A stretch of DNA of 64,000 bases, taken from Chitinophagales bacterium. Lineage in GTDB: Bacteria; Bacteroidota; Bacteroidia; Chitinophagales; UBA10324. A program made the translations under genes and the position numbers. The DNA lies in contig JANWXQ010000028.1 in assembly GCA_025057275.1 (NCBI GenBank), forward strand, positions 30,797 to 94,796, written 5' to 3'. The notes below the pieces were generated by a model. That model saw only the letters and a program-made list of their open reading frames with translations. It was not told the origin of the DNA and made no database searches. Below are positions 17,897 through 26,040 of the stretch, piece after piece. The first letter of the stretch is position 1. Each line of letters begins with the position of its first letter.

Positions 17897-18016
17897 CCGT
17901 TTGCAAAATATCATATTTACTGCCCTGCTTGGGCATCCGCAGAAAAAGTGTTTTCAGAGTTTAACAAATTGTTGCTCCAGCCAGCCGCTCGCTGCAGGGC
18001 AGCATTAGCCCAAGAC

Positions 18017-18433
18017 TCAGAAACCTGATTTGATGTAGCTCCACCCTTCGTCCTGACGTTTGGCAATATGCAGAATGGCCGAAGGCACAAAGCCCACATC
18101 GCTCAGTATTTGCTCTTTGGAAACCTTGCGCTCTTTCATGGAAAATTCGCAGGCGCTGAATTGTACACCCCGGGCATGAAATTGCTTGATGCGATCGGCA
18201 ACGACGGAATGCTGCTGATGCACCATATCTAAGCCAGGTCCGTGACAAACCACCTCAATGCGTACATCAGGCTGAAGGCTGGTAATGTTTCCCAACTGCC
18301 GCATCAGCGCTTTATGCGCCAGCGTGTCGCCGGTCATCATCTGAAATACGATACGCGGAGGTTGTTGCGCGGTTTGTGCCACGGCAAAACCAGCCGCCAG
18401 AAGCAGAAGTAAAACACTAAACGTTCGTTTCAT
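18017..18433 (-). CDS. Periplasmic DsrE-family sulfur-carrier-like protein
   Basis: 138 residues from the internal Met that opens a signal peptide (MKRTFSVLLLLLAAGFAVAQ); the ORF-track start would read through the end of the SoxB-like gene. The mature part is a DsrE/DsrF-like fold: IEVVCHGPGLDMV, a conserved cysteine in QFSACEFSMKE, and ending EGWSYIKSGF, which is the common tail of secreted Bacteroidota DsrE-like proteins. DsrE/TusD relatives carry persulfide sulfur on a cysteine; Cys in ACEFSM is the likely site. It starts 14 bases after the SoxB-like stop, so both are co-transcribed and share the periplasm. Confidence 0.8.
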   Translation of the reverse strand: MKRTFSVLLLLLAAGFAVAQTAQQPPRIVFQMMTGDTLAHKALMRQLGNITSLQPDVRIEVVCHGPGLDMVHQQHSVVADRIKQFHARGVQFSACEFSMKERKVSKEQILSDVGFVPSAILHIAKRQDEGWSYIKSGF

Positions 18434-18447
18434 GACAAGGAATTTTT

Positions 18448-20145
18448 TTATCGGAACTGATAAGGCACACCGGTAACCTGAGTGAGCAGCGTTGCCGGAG
18501 CATCCAAAGCTATGGCATTGCGGCGAGGCTCCGGCGTTACGGGGGAATGCTCTTTCAGGTAGTCGCGCATGACATCGTGAAGGGTATGTGGCCATAACCG
18601 GGGTTCCTGCACGTTGCTGATGCGACACAGCACGGTGTCGGGATCACCTTCGCGTTCGCAGGCGGCAATCGTGTAGTTGCGATCTTCCTGCAACGGAGCA
18701 CCGCCTATGGTAACTTCCTGCACGCGTCTGCCTTTTTCCCCAAAGGCATAAAAGCGCACCTGCATGCCGTCAAACTTTACTAGCCAGCCCCCGAAGCGTT
18801 CTGATGCATCGCGGGCAAAAACATTGTTCAGTTCTTTCTCCAGCCAATCCCGCAACTGCTTTCCGGTAACGCGGGCTGTTTTTACCGGACTGTCCACGGG
18901 CAGCATATCGTACAGGTAACCGTTGGTGATAGGGATGTGTCCGGTGTGGTCCCGGGTGCTGCGCGGCGGACAGAAACGAAAGCCGTTTGACAGAACCACA
19001 TCCACCTCAGGCAAGCGCCAGCGCAGGGCATCGAGGATGAGCGTATCTATCGGGTTTTCAATAACAAAATACCGATACAGCGGTATGGTGCTGTAGCCCA
19101 CCACCTGATGTATGCGGTTGCGAAAAGGTTTTTCTACCTGATCAATAAGGGACACCAGAGTACGGTCAGCACTGTAGGCAGAAGGGCTTATCTCCAGCAA
19201 CCGATATGCGTCGTGAACAACTTTTCCATCTTCAACAGAAAGCTGCAATTCGCCAACAAACGAGCCAAAGGCGCCGGGTTCCACCACCTTAGCATAAGTG
19301 CAGGATATGGGTTCCCGCACCCGCTCGTGGGTATCGCCGCCCAGAATGTAATCCACCCCTTTGCAGGCTTCCTGATTGGCCAGATGAATTTGTTGCGAAA
19401 GGCCCAGATGAGCCAGGACAATGACGAAAGCGCATTGCTCCTGCTCGCGCAAAACCGAAACGTAATAGGCCAGATTGTCTTCCGGCTTGCTGTAGATAAT
19501 CCCTTTGCTGTAACTAGGCGATTGCCGCAGCGGCACCAGGGGATCGGTGTACCCCAAAAATCCGATTTTCACTCCATTGACGGTCCATACGTAGTACGGC
19601 GGAAAAATCAGTTCTCCTTTTGTGCCATTGCCCTGATCATGATACATATTGGCGCACACCTTGGGCGCCCATAAGGAACCCAGCAGGCGCTGCATGTTTT
19701 TTTTGTAGTAGATCACTTCCCAGTTGCCGGGCAGGTAGAGATCATAACCCAGATTGTTAAGCAGGGGAAGCAGGGCAGCACCCTGGGTTTCCACGCTGAG
19801 CTGGCTGCCCTGAAACATATCGCCGGTGTCCGTGATAAACGTTAGCGGATTTTTTTTGCGGTAGCGTCGGAAGAACGTTGCCAGATGGGCATATCCGCCT
19901 GCCTTGCGAAAAACGGTCTTGTTCTGTTCCCAGAACAACTCATCGTGAGGATGAATCTGACAATGAACATCAGTGGTCTGCAGAATGGATACGGTAAACC
20001 GTCCGGGCCTGGGCACCACAGGGGGGGAGACCGGTAGGGTTTGTGTGTCAAGGGCCAAGGTTCGGGTAGGTCCTGCCGTCAGCAGGCCGGCTCCGCTAGC
20101 AAGGGCAAGGGTCTGCAGAAATTTTCGTCGGCTGTTGGCTTCCAT
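18448..20145 (-). CDS. SoxB-like Tat-exported metallophosphoesterase
   Basis: 565 residues. A twin-arginine signal (SRRKFLQTLALASGAGLL) points to folded export to the periplasm. The metallophosphoesterase domain has TDVHC (Asp59, His61), TGDMFQGS (Asp109), GNWEVIYYK (Asn141), AHLGL (His246) and GGDTHER (Asp271, His273), followed by a 5'-nucleotidase C-terminal domain (FVIENPIDTLILDALRW, VLSNGFRFCPP, TARVTGKQLRDWLEKEL). In 5'-nucleotidases residue 142 is the catalytic His of GNHE; here it is Trp, as in the HWEF motif I recall for SoxB. Genomic context (TsdA, DsrE, YeeE, rhodanese) supports sulfur chemistry, release of sulfate from a bound S-sulfonate, over nucleotide hydrolysis. No SoxYZ carrier is in the window. 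Confidence 0.78.
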   Translation of the reverse strand: MEANSRRKFLQTLALASGAGLLTAGPTRTLALDTQTLPVSPPVVPRPGRFTVSILQTTDVHCQIHPHDELFWEQNKTVFRKAGGYAHLATFFRRYRKKNPLTFITDTGDMFQGSQLSVETQGAALLPLLNNLGYDLYLPGNWEVIYYKKNMQRLLGSLWAPKVCANMYHDQGNGTKGELIFPPYYVWTVNGVKIGFLGYTDPLVPLRQSPSYSKGIIYSKPEDNLAYYVSVLREQEQCAFVIVLAHLGLSQQIHLANQEACKGVDYILGGDTHERVREPISCTYAKVVEPGAFGSFVGELQLSVEDGKVVHDAYRLLEISPSAYSADRTLVSLIDQVEKPFRNRIHQVVGYSTIPLYRYFVIENPIDTLILDALRWRLPEVDVVLSNGFRFCPPRSTRDHTGHIPITNGYLYDMLPVDSPVKTARVTGKQLRDWLEKELNNVFARDASERFGGWLVKFDGMQVRFYAFGEKGRRVQEVTIGGAPLQEDRNYTIAACEREGDPDTVLCRISNVQEPRLWPHTLHDVMRDYLKEHSPVTPEPRRNAIALDAPATLLTQVTGVPYQFR

Positions 20146-20165
20146 GCTCTGATTCGTTTCGCAGC

Positions 20166-21263
20166 TTATTTCCCGCCCGGCTTGGCAGCGGTTGCAGCGA
20201 GAGCCTCACGTTTCTTCCGTTCCTCCTCAATGGGCTTCCACGGGCCGTATTTGTGTTGCTCTTCACTGAAGGAATCTGCATAAGGCCCAAAAGGATGATC
20301 TATCGGTTTTTTGGATATATCCGGCCAATCATGGGGAACAGGCAAATGCGGCCTGGGCTGAGAATTAACGTACGCTGCTACATCGTAAGCCTCTTCATCG
20401 GTTAACAAAGGATTTTTAAAGGTGGCTCCCAGAGGCATATTGTTTTTCACAAACTTGGCAAAATGGGTAATGCGGTACAGTCCGGCTGCATCGTTATAGC
20501 TGTTCGGACCCCATAGCGGCGGATAAATGTATTCGGTGCTATCGGCATTGAGCAGGCCACTGCCGTCGGCCTGATGACAGCTCTGGCATTTGGCAACGTA
20601 GACCTCTTTACCGCGCTTCGGATCGGCGGCACGATCCAGAAAAGCCAAATCTTTCAATCCGGAACCTTCTGCGCGCTTACCTTTTTCCACGTTGCTGCCC
20701 AGGAATTCTATGTAGGCTTTAATGGCCTGCATCTCGCGTCCCAGGGTGTCCAGGGGTTTTCCATTCAGGCTGCGCTGAATGCAGTCATTGACCCGCTTGT
20801 AGATGTTTTCAATGCTGCCGCTGCGCGGACGGAATTTGGGATAGGTGGATGCGACGGAACCGTAGTTGTTTCCCCAGGGGCGGGTACCGGCGTCCAGATG
20901 ACAGTTCTGGCAATTCATGCCATTGGTCATTTGCATGACCGAACCTTTCGGGCCCAGATACCGCGAGGTATGTGCAATCAGTTCACGGCCATAGGTTACC
21001 AGTTTCTTGTGCTCTTCATCAGCAATTTCGGAAAGATCAGGAGCGCGCCACAAAGAAGGATCATCAAAAAGATCGGCAGAAAGCAGCGAAGCTTCAGCCA
21101 CTGCAGAGCCGGTTTGTTCCGTCACGGGAACCGAAGTGAAGTAGCCTTTATTCCAGCTCATGACCAATGCTGCAAAACCGATAATGAACGTTACAATCAA
21201 CACATGAAGACTGCGTTGCAGGCTGCGTAACGTTTGTTCGTTAAATGACTGTCGCCGTTCCAT
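20166..21263 (-). CDS. tsdA: TsdA-like diheme cytochrome c (thiosulfate dehydrogenase)
   Basis: 365 residues with an N-terminal membrane anchor (LHVLIVTFIIGFAALVMSW). Heme 1 is C118-QN-C121-H122 in the context NCQNCHLDAGTRPWG, followed 39 residues later by Cys161 in RVNDCIQRSLNGKP. In TsdA the corresponding cysteine is the axial ligand of the active-site heme. Heme 2 is C226-QS-C229-H230, with Met276 (NNMPLGA) as likely distal ligand. This layout matches TsdA, which joins two thiosulfates into tetrathionate and passes electrons to cytochromes. The C-terminal tail (EEERKKREALAATAAKPGGK) is charged and disordered. It lies between the YeeE pair and the SoxB-like gene, 20 bases from the latter. 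Confidence 0.78.
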   Translation of the reverse strand: MERRQSFNEQTLRSLQRSLHVLIVTFIIGFAALVMSWNKGYFTSVPVTEQTGSAVAEASLLSADLFDDPSLWRAPDLSEIADEEHKKLVTYGRELIAHTSRYLGPKGSVMQMTNGMNCQNCHLDAGTRPWGNNYGSVASTYPKFRPRSGSIENIYKRVNDCIQRSLNGKPLDTLGREMQAIKAYIEFLGSNVEKGKRAEGSGLKDLAFLDRAADPKRGKEVYVAKCQSCHQADGSGLLNADSTEYIYPPLWGPNSYNDAAGLYRITHFAKFVKNNMPLGATFKNPLLTDEEAYDVAAYVNSQPRPHLPVPHDWPDISKKPIDHPFGPYADSFSEEQHKYGPWKPIEEERKKREALAATAAKPGGK

Positions 21264-21295
21264 CGCGTTTCTTTATTAGGGGAATGTAAATGCGA

Positions 21296-21721
21296 TCAGT
21301 GGGGCAGATAATTCTTAATCAGCCCGTAAACAAAAGTGCCCAGCAGGGCGAATGCAAATACAATCAGAAAAGACAAATAGCCATAGCCGATATTAACCAC
21401 TACAGGTCCGGGGCAGGCTCCGCTCAGGGCCCAGCCCAGGCCAAATAAGGTGCCCCCCAGCACATAACGAAACACACTTTTTTCTTTCGGATAAAATACA
21501 ATGGGATTGGCGCGGTAATCGCGGAGCCCCAAGCGCTTGATCAGGTACACTCCGGCCGTTCCGAGTGTAACGGCAACACCGATAATGCCATACATGTGGA
21601 ACGAATGAAACCGGAACATTTCCTGAATCCGGTACCATGACATGGCCTCCGATTTCACCATCACCACACCGAATAGGACGCCGAGCACAAGAAACGGTAG
21701 CTGCTTCATAGCCTTAAGCAA
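21296..21721 (-). CDS. Half-size YeeE/YedE sulfur transporter, second subunit
   Basis: 141 residues with about four membrane helices ([77 protein letters not shown]). The key motif is GACPGP, the cysteine-bearing half-channel motif of the YeeE/YedE (DUF395) family, which includes the thiosulfate importer TsuA. It starts 6 bases after the partner subunit, so the two half-proteins likely pair to make one transporter. Met5 (21709) is an alternative start. Confidence 0.85.
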   Translation of the reverse strand: MLKAMKQLPFLVLGVLFGVVMVKSEAMSWYRIQEMFRFHSFHMYGIIGVAVTLGTAGVYLIKRLGLRDYRANPIVFYPKEKSVFRYVLGGTLFGLGWALSGACPGPVVVNIGYGYLSFLIVFAFALLGTFVYGLIKNYLPH

Positions 21722-21727
21722 TTATTA

Positions 21728-22282
21728 TTATTTGAAAATCCAGGCAAAAAACACATGCGTCATCAGCAGGCCGCCGATAAAAAAGCCGACCACAGCCAGC
21801 AGCGACGGCCATTGCAGATTTGACAGGCCGCTGATGGCATGTCCGGACGTACAGCCGCCGGCATAGCGGGCACCGAAGCCGACCAGAAAACCGCCCAACG
21901 CAAGCAACCAGAACGTACCGGAGGCTACGGCCTGCCAGCTAAACAACTCTGCCGGCTGCATGGCCGATGGTGCAGAAAAGCCATAGGCTTTCAACTCCGA
22001 AACCGTTGCCGGCGACAGCGCCACGGCGGGGTCTTTCGTCAGGAACTGTGCGGCAATAAAGCCGCCCACCAGCGCTCCGGCCATGAACATCAGATTCCAG
22101 ATTTGACTCTTCCAGTCAAAATCAAAAAACTTCACATGCCGCCCGGCGCCGGCCATAGCGCACAGCGTGCGCAGGTTGGAGGAGAAGCCAAAACTTCTTC
22201 CGAAATACACCAGCAACAGCATAATGGCGGCTATCAGGGCTCCGCTCAGCCACCACGGCCAGGGTTGATACAGCCAGTTCAT
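21728..22282 (-). CDS. Half-size YeeE/YedE sulfur transporter, first subunit
   Basis: 184 residues with about five membrane helices ([83 protein letters not shown]). The conserved cysteine motif is [13 protein letters not shown], the other half of the YeeE/YedE signature. In full-length TsuA-type proteins both motifs are on one chain and their cysteines line a thiosulfate path. Here the function is split over two overlapping-operon genes. Position between the universal stress protein and TsdA genes suggests supply of thiosulfate or other sulfane compounds. Confidence 0.87.
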   Translation of the reverse strand: MNWLYQPWPWWLSGALIAAIMLLLVYFGRSFGFSSNLRTLCAMAGAGRHVKFFDFDWKSQIWNLMFMAGALVGGFIAAQFLTKDPAVALSPATVSELKAYGFSAPSAMQPAELFSWQAVASGTFWLLALGGFLVGFGARYAGGCTSGHAISGLSNLQWPSLLAVVGFFIGGLLMTHVFFAWIFK

Positions 22283-22301
22283 CGCAGGAGGGTTTTAGGT
22301 T

Positions 22302-23138
22302 TTAGTTCAGGTGAAACGAAACAATGGGCTTGTATAAGTGATTGATCAGCTTTTCGGTTACGCTGCTGTGCAGCAAGCCGCTTTTGCCATGGGTACCGAT
22401 AAAAATCAGATCCATGTTGCGCATCTGATTGAAATGCACGACGCCTTGCTCCACGTCGCGGTCGTGAATGAGGTGCGCTGAAAACGACGGCAGTTCATTC
22501 ATTTCGGCAAACTGGCGGGCATTTTGTTCAAAAACAGCCTGCTCCTGCTCTGCATTACCGGATGTGATTTGCAGCAAATGAAGATTTGCGCCAAAAGCAG
22601 TGAGCATGCGGCGGAGCAGATCCAGGCACAGCTTTTCCGGCTTGCGGAAATCGTGGATCAGCAGAATATCGCGGATTACCAGTTCCGAGCGGTCGCACAT
22701 CAGCGACAGCACGGGCACGCGGCAGCGGCGGGCCACGTTTTGGGTTTCCGATCCCGAAAACTTTTCGCGCAGGCCCCAGGCGCCCTTGGTGCCCATGACA
22801 ATCAGGTCAACTCCGTTGCGTTCGGCAAACGTTACGATTGCATCGGTGAGCTTACCTGCCAGCAGGTGCGTGTGAATGTGCATGCCGTAGCGCCGGGTCA
22901 GGTCCTGCATTTTGCCGGAGGCAATATCAAGCTGCTGTTGCACGAATCCAGGGTCAATTTCGCCGCAGGTCTGGAACGTGCCATCGGGATGCAGTGTTAC
23001 GGTGTCGGGCAGGTTGAGCACATGAAGCACATGCACCTCCAAAGGCATCTTTTCTTCCAGCTTGCGGGTCATCAGGTAAGCATAATCGGCCTGCACCGAA
23101 AAGTCGGTGGGGATTAACACGCGCAACACAGATTCCAT
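22302..23138 (-). CDS. Two-domain universal stress protein (UspA family)
   Basis: 278 residues in two UspA folds. The first starts MESVLRVLIPTDFSVQADYA and ends with LIVMGTKGAWGLREKFSGSETQNV, containing the G-x2-G-x9-G-S/T nucleotide-binding pattern. The second ends DLIFIGTHGKSGLLHSSVTEKLI. Both have ATP-binding-type loops. Usp proteins tune stress responses and often bind ATP; no catalytic role can be assigned. Its place inside the sulfur operon, 60 bases after the rhodanese and 19 bases before the YeeE pair, suggests a response to sulfur or redox stress. Confidence 0.88.
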   Translation of the reverse strand: MESVLRVLIPTDFSVQADYAYLMTRKLEEKMPLEVHVLHVLNLPDTVTLHPDGTFQTCGEIDPGFVQQQLDIASGKMQDLTRRYGMHIHTHLLAGKLTDAIVTFAERNGVDLIVMGTKGAWGLREKFSGSETQNVARRCRVPVLSLMCDRSELVIRDILLIHDFRKPEKLCLDLLRRMLTAFGANLHLLQITSGNAEQEQAVFEQNARQFAEMNELPSFSAHLIHDRDVEQGVVHFNQMRNMDLIFIGTHGKSGLLHSSVTEKLINHLYKPIVSFHLN

Positions 23139-23198
23139 AGCAAGTTCTCTTAACTGATTTTGAACCTTTCCGCGAACCGTAGGCCTCAGGGCAGCCGA

Positions 23199-23516
23199 TT
23201 ACTTCAGTAAGGCCGCAACATCTTCCCAGGTGCCTCCGTTGAAAACATTGCGAATGCCATTCTGTTCCAGAAAGGCTTTTGCCTGACCGCTGCGGTTGCC
23301 GCTTCGGCAAAACACCACGATGTTTTCTTTGTTACGGAAGTCATCCACACGCTGAGGCACCGTGTCCAGGGGAATGTTGACTGCACCGGGCACGCTGCCG
23401 GTGGCAAATTCCTCAGGCGTGCGCACATCTACCAGAAACGCGCCGTTGCGCACAACGGCTTTCAGCTCTTCGGAAGCGGGCGAAGCCCCACCAAACAGAT
23501 TGTGTAAGAAATTCAT
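23199..23516 (-). CDS. Single-domain rhodanese
   Basis: 105 residues, the usual size of a stand-alone rhodanese. Motifs: FLVDVRTPEEFATGSVPGA (structural), VVFCRSGNRSG with the catalytic cysteine and a CRSGNRS active loop, and FNGGTWEDV. No signal peptide, so it is cytoplasmic. It would move sulfane sulfur from thiosulfate or glutathione-type persulfides to acceptors. It lies 98 bases after the TSUP permease and 60 before the universal stress gene. Confidence 0.92.
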   Translation of the reverse strand: MNFLHNLFGGASPASEELKAVVRNGAFLVDVRTPEEFATGSVPGAVNIPLDTVPQRVDDFRNKENIVVFCRSGNRSGQAKAFLEQNGIRNVFNGGTWEDVAALLK

Positions 23517-23614
23517 GGTTAGTTGAATTTAGGATCAGCGTTTTCGTTTGATCAGTTCGTTCAAAGATTGGTCTTTTACCTTAGGCAATAGGCTACAAAA
23601 GTTACACAGCGGCC

Positions 23615-24415
23615 TCAGGTCCAAAACAGCTCTTTCAGAATGATGTAGACGCCGACGACCAGCACAAACCAGCCAAATGCCGGTTTCAGCTGATCGCCGG
23701 AAATCCGGCGCGACAGCGTGGCGCCGATAAAAATGCCGACAACGGCAAAGACCGATACCTGCAACAGGAAGAACCAGTCTATGGGTTGATGGCCTATTTC
23801 TCCGATAAATCCGATAAGCGATTTGGCCGCAATGATGACCAGTGACGTGCCCACTGCTTCTTTCATGGGAAGTTTCCCCAATACCACTAAGGCAGGAATA
23901 ATCAGAAAGCCTCCGCCGGCGCCTACCATGCCGGTGAGGATGCCGACCACTGTACCTTCCAGCATAACCAAACCGTAACGGAAAGGCCGGTCGCTTTCCG
24001 GCTTCGGCCCGGAACCGGCCGGGCTCTTGCGGATCATGCTTACCGAAGCAGCTATCATCAGCACGGCAAACAACACCATGAGCAGAATGCGCTTGGTTAC
24101 CTCAAAGTCGCCGATGCTGAACACCACATCCGGTATGGCCGGAACCAGCCAGGCCCGTGTAGCAAAGACTGCTGCAATGCTGGGCAGGCCAAACACTACA
24201 GCCGTCCGCACATTCACCAGGTTCTTAAAGAAATACGTGCCTGAGCCTATGGCGCTGGTCAGCCCTACGATAAACAATGAATAACCCGTTGCCGGAACGG
24301 CATCTATGCCGAACAGATACACCAGGACGGGCACCGTGAGGATACTGCCACCCCCGCCAATGAGGCCCAGCGAAACCCCAATAAGCACTGAGGCCAGATA
24401 GCCTGCAACTTCCAT
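23615..24415 (-). CDS. TSUP-family permease (TauE/SafE), probable sulfite exporter
   Basis: 266 residues with about eight membrane helices and the family's internal duplication: GVSLGLIGGGGSILTVPVLVYLFG in the first half and GIVGILTGMVGAGGGFLIIPALVVLG-type sequence in the second half (GMVGAGGGFLIIPALV). TSUP/TauE members export sulfite, sulfoacetate or related anions. The gene follows the CstB-type gene by 44 bases, and sulfite is the expected product of that enzyme, so sulfite export is the best guess. Confidence 0.88.
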   Translation of the reverse strand: MEVAGYLASVLIGVSLGLIGGGGSILTVPVLVYLFGIDAVPATGYSLFIVGLTSAIGSGTYFFKNLVNVRTAVVFGLPSIAAVFATRAWLVPAIPDVVFSIGDFEVTKRILLMVLFAVLMIAASVSMIRKSPAGSGPKPESDRPFRYGLVMLEGTVVGILTGMVGAGGGFLIIPALVVLGKLPMKEAVGTSLVIIAAKSLIGFIGEIGHQPIDWFFLLQVSVFAVVGIFIGATLSRRISGDQLKPAFGWFVLVVGVYIILKELFWT

Positions 24416-24459
24416 AGCCTGAGGAGGGTTTATTTCTGCGTTGGGTACAACCGGATTAG

Positions 24460-25857
24460 TTAGCGGGTCAGGGGCAGCCCCTTATTGACCCATTCGTTGA
24501 TGCCACCGGAAAAGTTGCGCACGTTGGTGTAGCCATGGGCAGCCAGCAACGAATAGCCGATGGAAGCCCGGTCACCACCCTGGCAGTGAATGATTACCGG
24601 ACGGGTTCGGCTCACCCGCTCCAAACACAGCGGCAGGTCGCCGACAAACACATGATCTGCACCCTGAATATGGCCCGATTGGTATTCTACGGCACCTCGC
24701 AGGTCCACCACCTGAATGTTGTTGGCTTCCTGCAGCTTACGCAATTCGTTTGCATCAATCAGGTTAACCTGCTGTAGCGTTCCTCCTGCTTTTGTGTAGG
24801 GTTCGGTGGAAGGAATGTAGCCCAGCACGTGGTCCAGGCCAATGCGCATGAGCTTACGCATCAGGTCGTCGTGGCGATCAGGAGCGGCTAGCAAAACGAA
24901 CGGCTTGTCGTACGACAAAAACCAGCCTGCCCAGGTCGCAAACGAATTATTGCCCTGAATGTTGAGACTGCCCGGAATAAAACCGCGGGCAAATTCGGCT
25001 TTGTCGCGGGTGTCCACCAACGGAGTGCCCTGTCGGAGCAACTCCATGATCTGGTCGCTGACGTCTTTGAGGCGGGGCACCTCCGTCAGCAGCGGCCGGT
25101 TAACCTTATTCAGTTTTTTCATCATGGCAAAATACCGGGGCGGTTCCGGCTGGTCGGTCAGCAGATAGTTGATGAAGCCTTCTTTATCGTTGGCAAAGCG
25201 AAACGCCCAGTTGGCAATTTTCTCGTAGCCTACTGTAGAGCTCGGTACGGCGCCAAGGGCTTTACCGCAGGCAGAGCCAGATCCGTGACCCGGCCATACC
25301 TGCACGTAATCGGGAAGTGCCGCAAATTTTTTCAGCGACTCAAACATTTGCTCCGCGCCCTTTTCCTGTGTGCCTTTGAATCCAGCTGCTTTTTCCAGCA
25401 GGTCAGGGCGACCCACATCGCCGACAAAAACAAAATCTCCCGTAAAGATCATCACCGGCTTGTCGCTGGCCGGTGTGTCGGTGAGCAGAAAACTGATGCT
25501 TTCCGGTGTGTGACCCGGAGTGTGCATGACCTGAATTTTGAGATTTCCTACCATGATTACATCACCGTCGCGCAACGGATGGTGAGGAAATTCATAGCTC
25601 CAGTCGGAGCCCCCTTCCGCTGACAGATACAATTCAGCACCGGTAAGCGCTGCCAGCTCACGGGAACCGGTTAAAAAATCGGCATGGATATGGGTTTCGA
25701 AAACATGGGTAATCCGCAATTTATTGGCTTGAGCAATTTCCAGATAGGTGTCCACGTCGCGCTTGGGATCAATGACTGCGGCCACACCTGCCTTCTGGCA
25801 GCCGATTACGTAACTGGCCTGAGCCAGCGTTTTGTCGTACACATGCTGAAAAAACAT
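24460..25857 (-). CDS. CstB/ETHE1-type persulfide dioxygenase with two rhodanese domains
   Basis: 465 residues. The N-terminal metallo-beta-lactamase fold has ETHIHADF (His56, His58, Asp60), PGHTPES (His116) and TGDFVFVGDVGRPD (Asp141). His56, His116 and Asp141 match the mononuclear iron triad of ETHE1-type persulfide dioxygenases; the second-metal His of HxHxDH is Phe61, consistent with one iron. A first rhodanese-like domain (LVDTRDKAEFARGFIPG) has AAPDR where the catalytic cysteine should be, so it is inactive. A second (VVDLRGAVEYQSGHIQG) has IIHCQGGDRA with the cysteine. This order is that of CstB, which turns persulfides into sulfite and thiosulfate. First gene of the sulfur module. Confidence 0.82.
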   Translation of the reverse strand: MFFQHVYDKTLAQASYVIGCQKAGVAAVIDPKRDVDTYLEIAQANKLRITHVFETHIHADFLTGSRELAALTGAELYLSAEGGSDWSYEFPHHPLRDGDVIMVGNLKIQVMHTPGHTPESISFLLTDTPASDKPVMIFTGDFVFVGDVGRPDLLEKAAGFKGTQEKGAEQMFESLKKFAALPDYVQVWPGHGSGSACGKALGAVPSSTVGYEKIANWAFRFANDKEGFINYLLTDQPEPPRYFAMMKKLNKVNRPLLTEVPRLKDVSDQIMELLRQGTPLVDTRDKAEFARGFIPGSLNIQGNNSFATWAGWFLSYDKPFVLLAAPDRHDDLMRKLMRIGLDHVLGYIPSTEPYTKAGGTLQQVNLIDANELRKLQEANNIQVVDLRGAVEYQSGHIQGADHVFVGDLPLCLERVSRTRPVIIHCQGGDRASIGYSLLAAHGYTNVRNFSGGINEWVNKGLPLTR

Positions 25858-26040
25858 GAATCAGGATTTTGAGGTTAAACCAGAATTTCAGGGGCAAAGG
25901 TCACCATTTTCCTGACGGCTGCACGGATACATTTGTTACTCTATCAGGGGTTCGGTTACCCTGTTATTGTGTTCTCCCGCTTACCGGATGGTTCTGTAAA
26001 GCCAATCCATAACTGAAAAAAAAGCAAACACATCAGCGCT
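25858..26040. other. Intergenic region between lysS and the sulfur module
   Basis: 183 bases downstream of lysS and upstream of the CstB-type gene on the minus strand. It includes a partial promoter for the sulfur module (25895-25902) and a perfect TACATTTG at 25928-25935 on the plus strand that faces no plus-strand gene. A short CAGGG/CCCTG repeat is at about 25945. No small gene is apparent. Confidence 0.4.
25895..25902 (-). promoter_or_regulatory. Weak candidate -7 box for the sulfur module
   Basis: GACCTTTG on the minus strand matches TAnnTTTG at 7 of 8 consensus positions counting free positions, 37 bases before the ATG at 25857. A GTG (consensus TTG) is 19 bases further upstream. Two mismatches in total make this weak, but it is the best-placed candidate for the whole operon. 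Confidence 0.3.

Noticed and set aside
25928-25935. Perfect TACATTTG -7 box on the plus strand
   Set aside because: No plus-strand gene follows within reach; lysS is on the minus strand. Probably chance.
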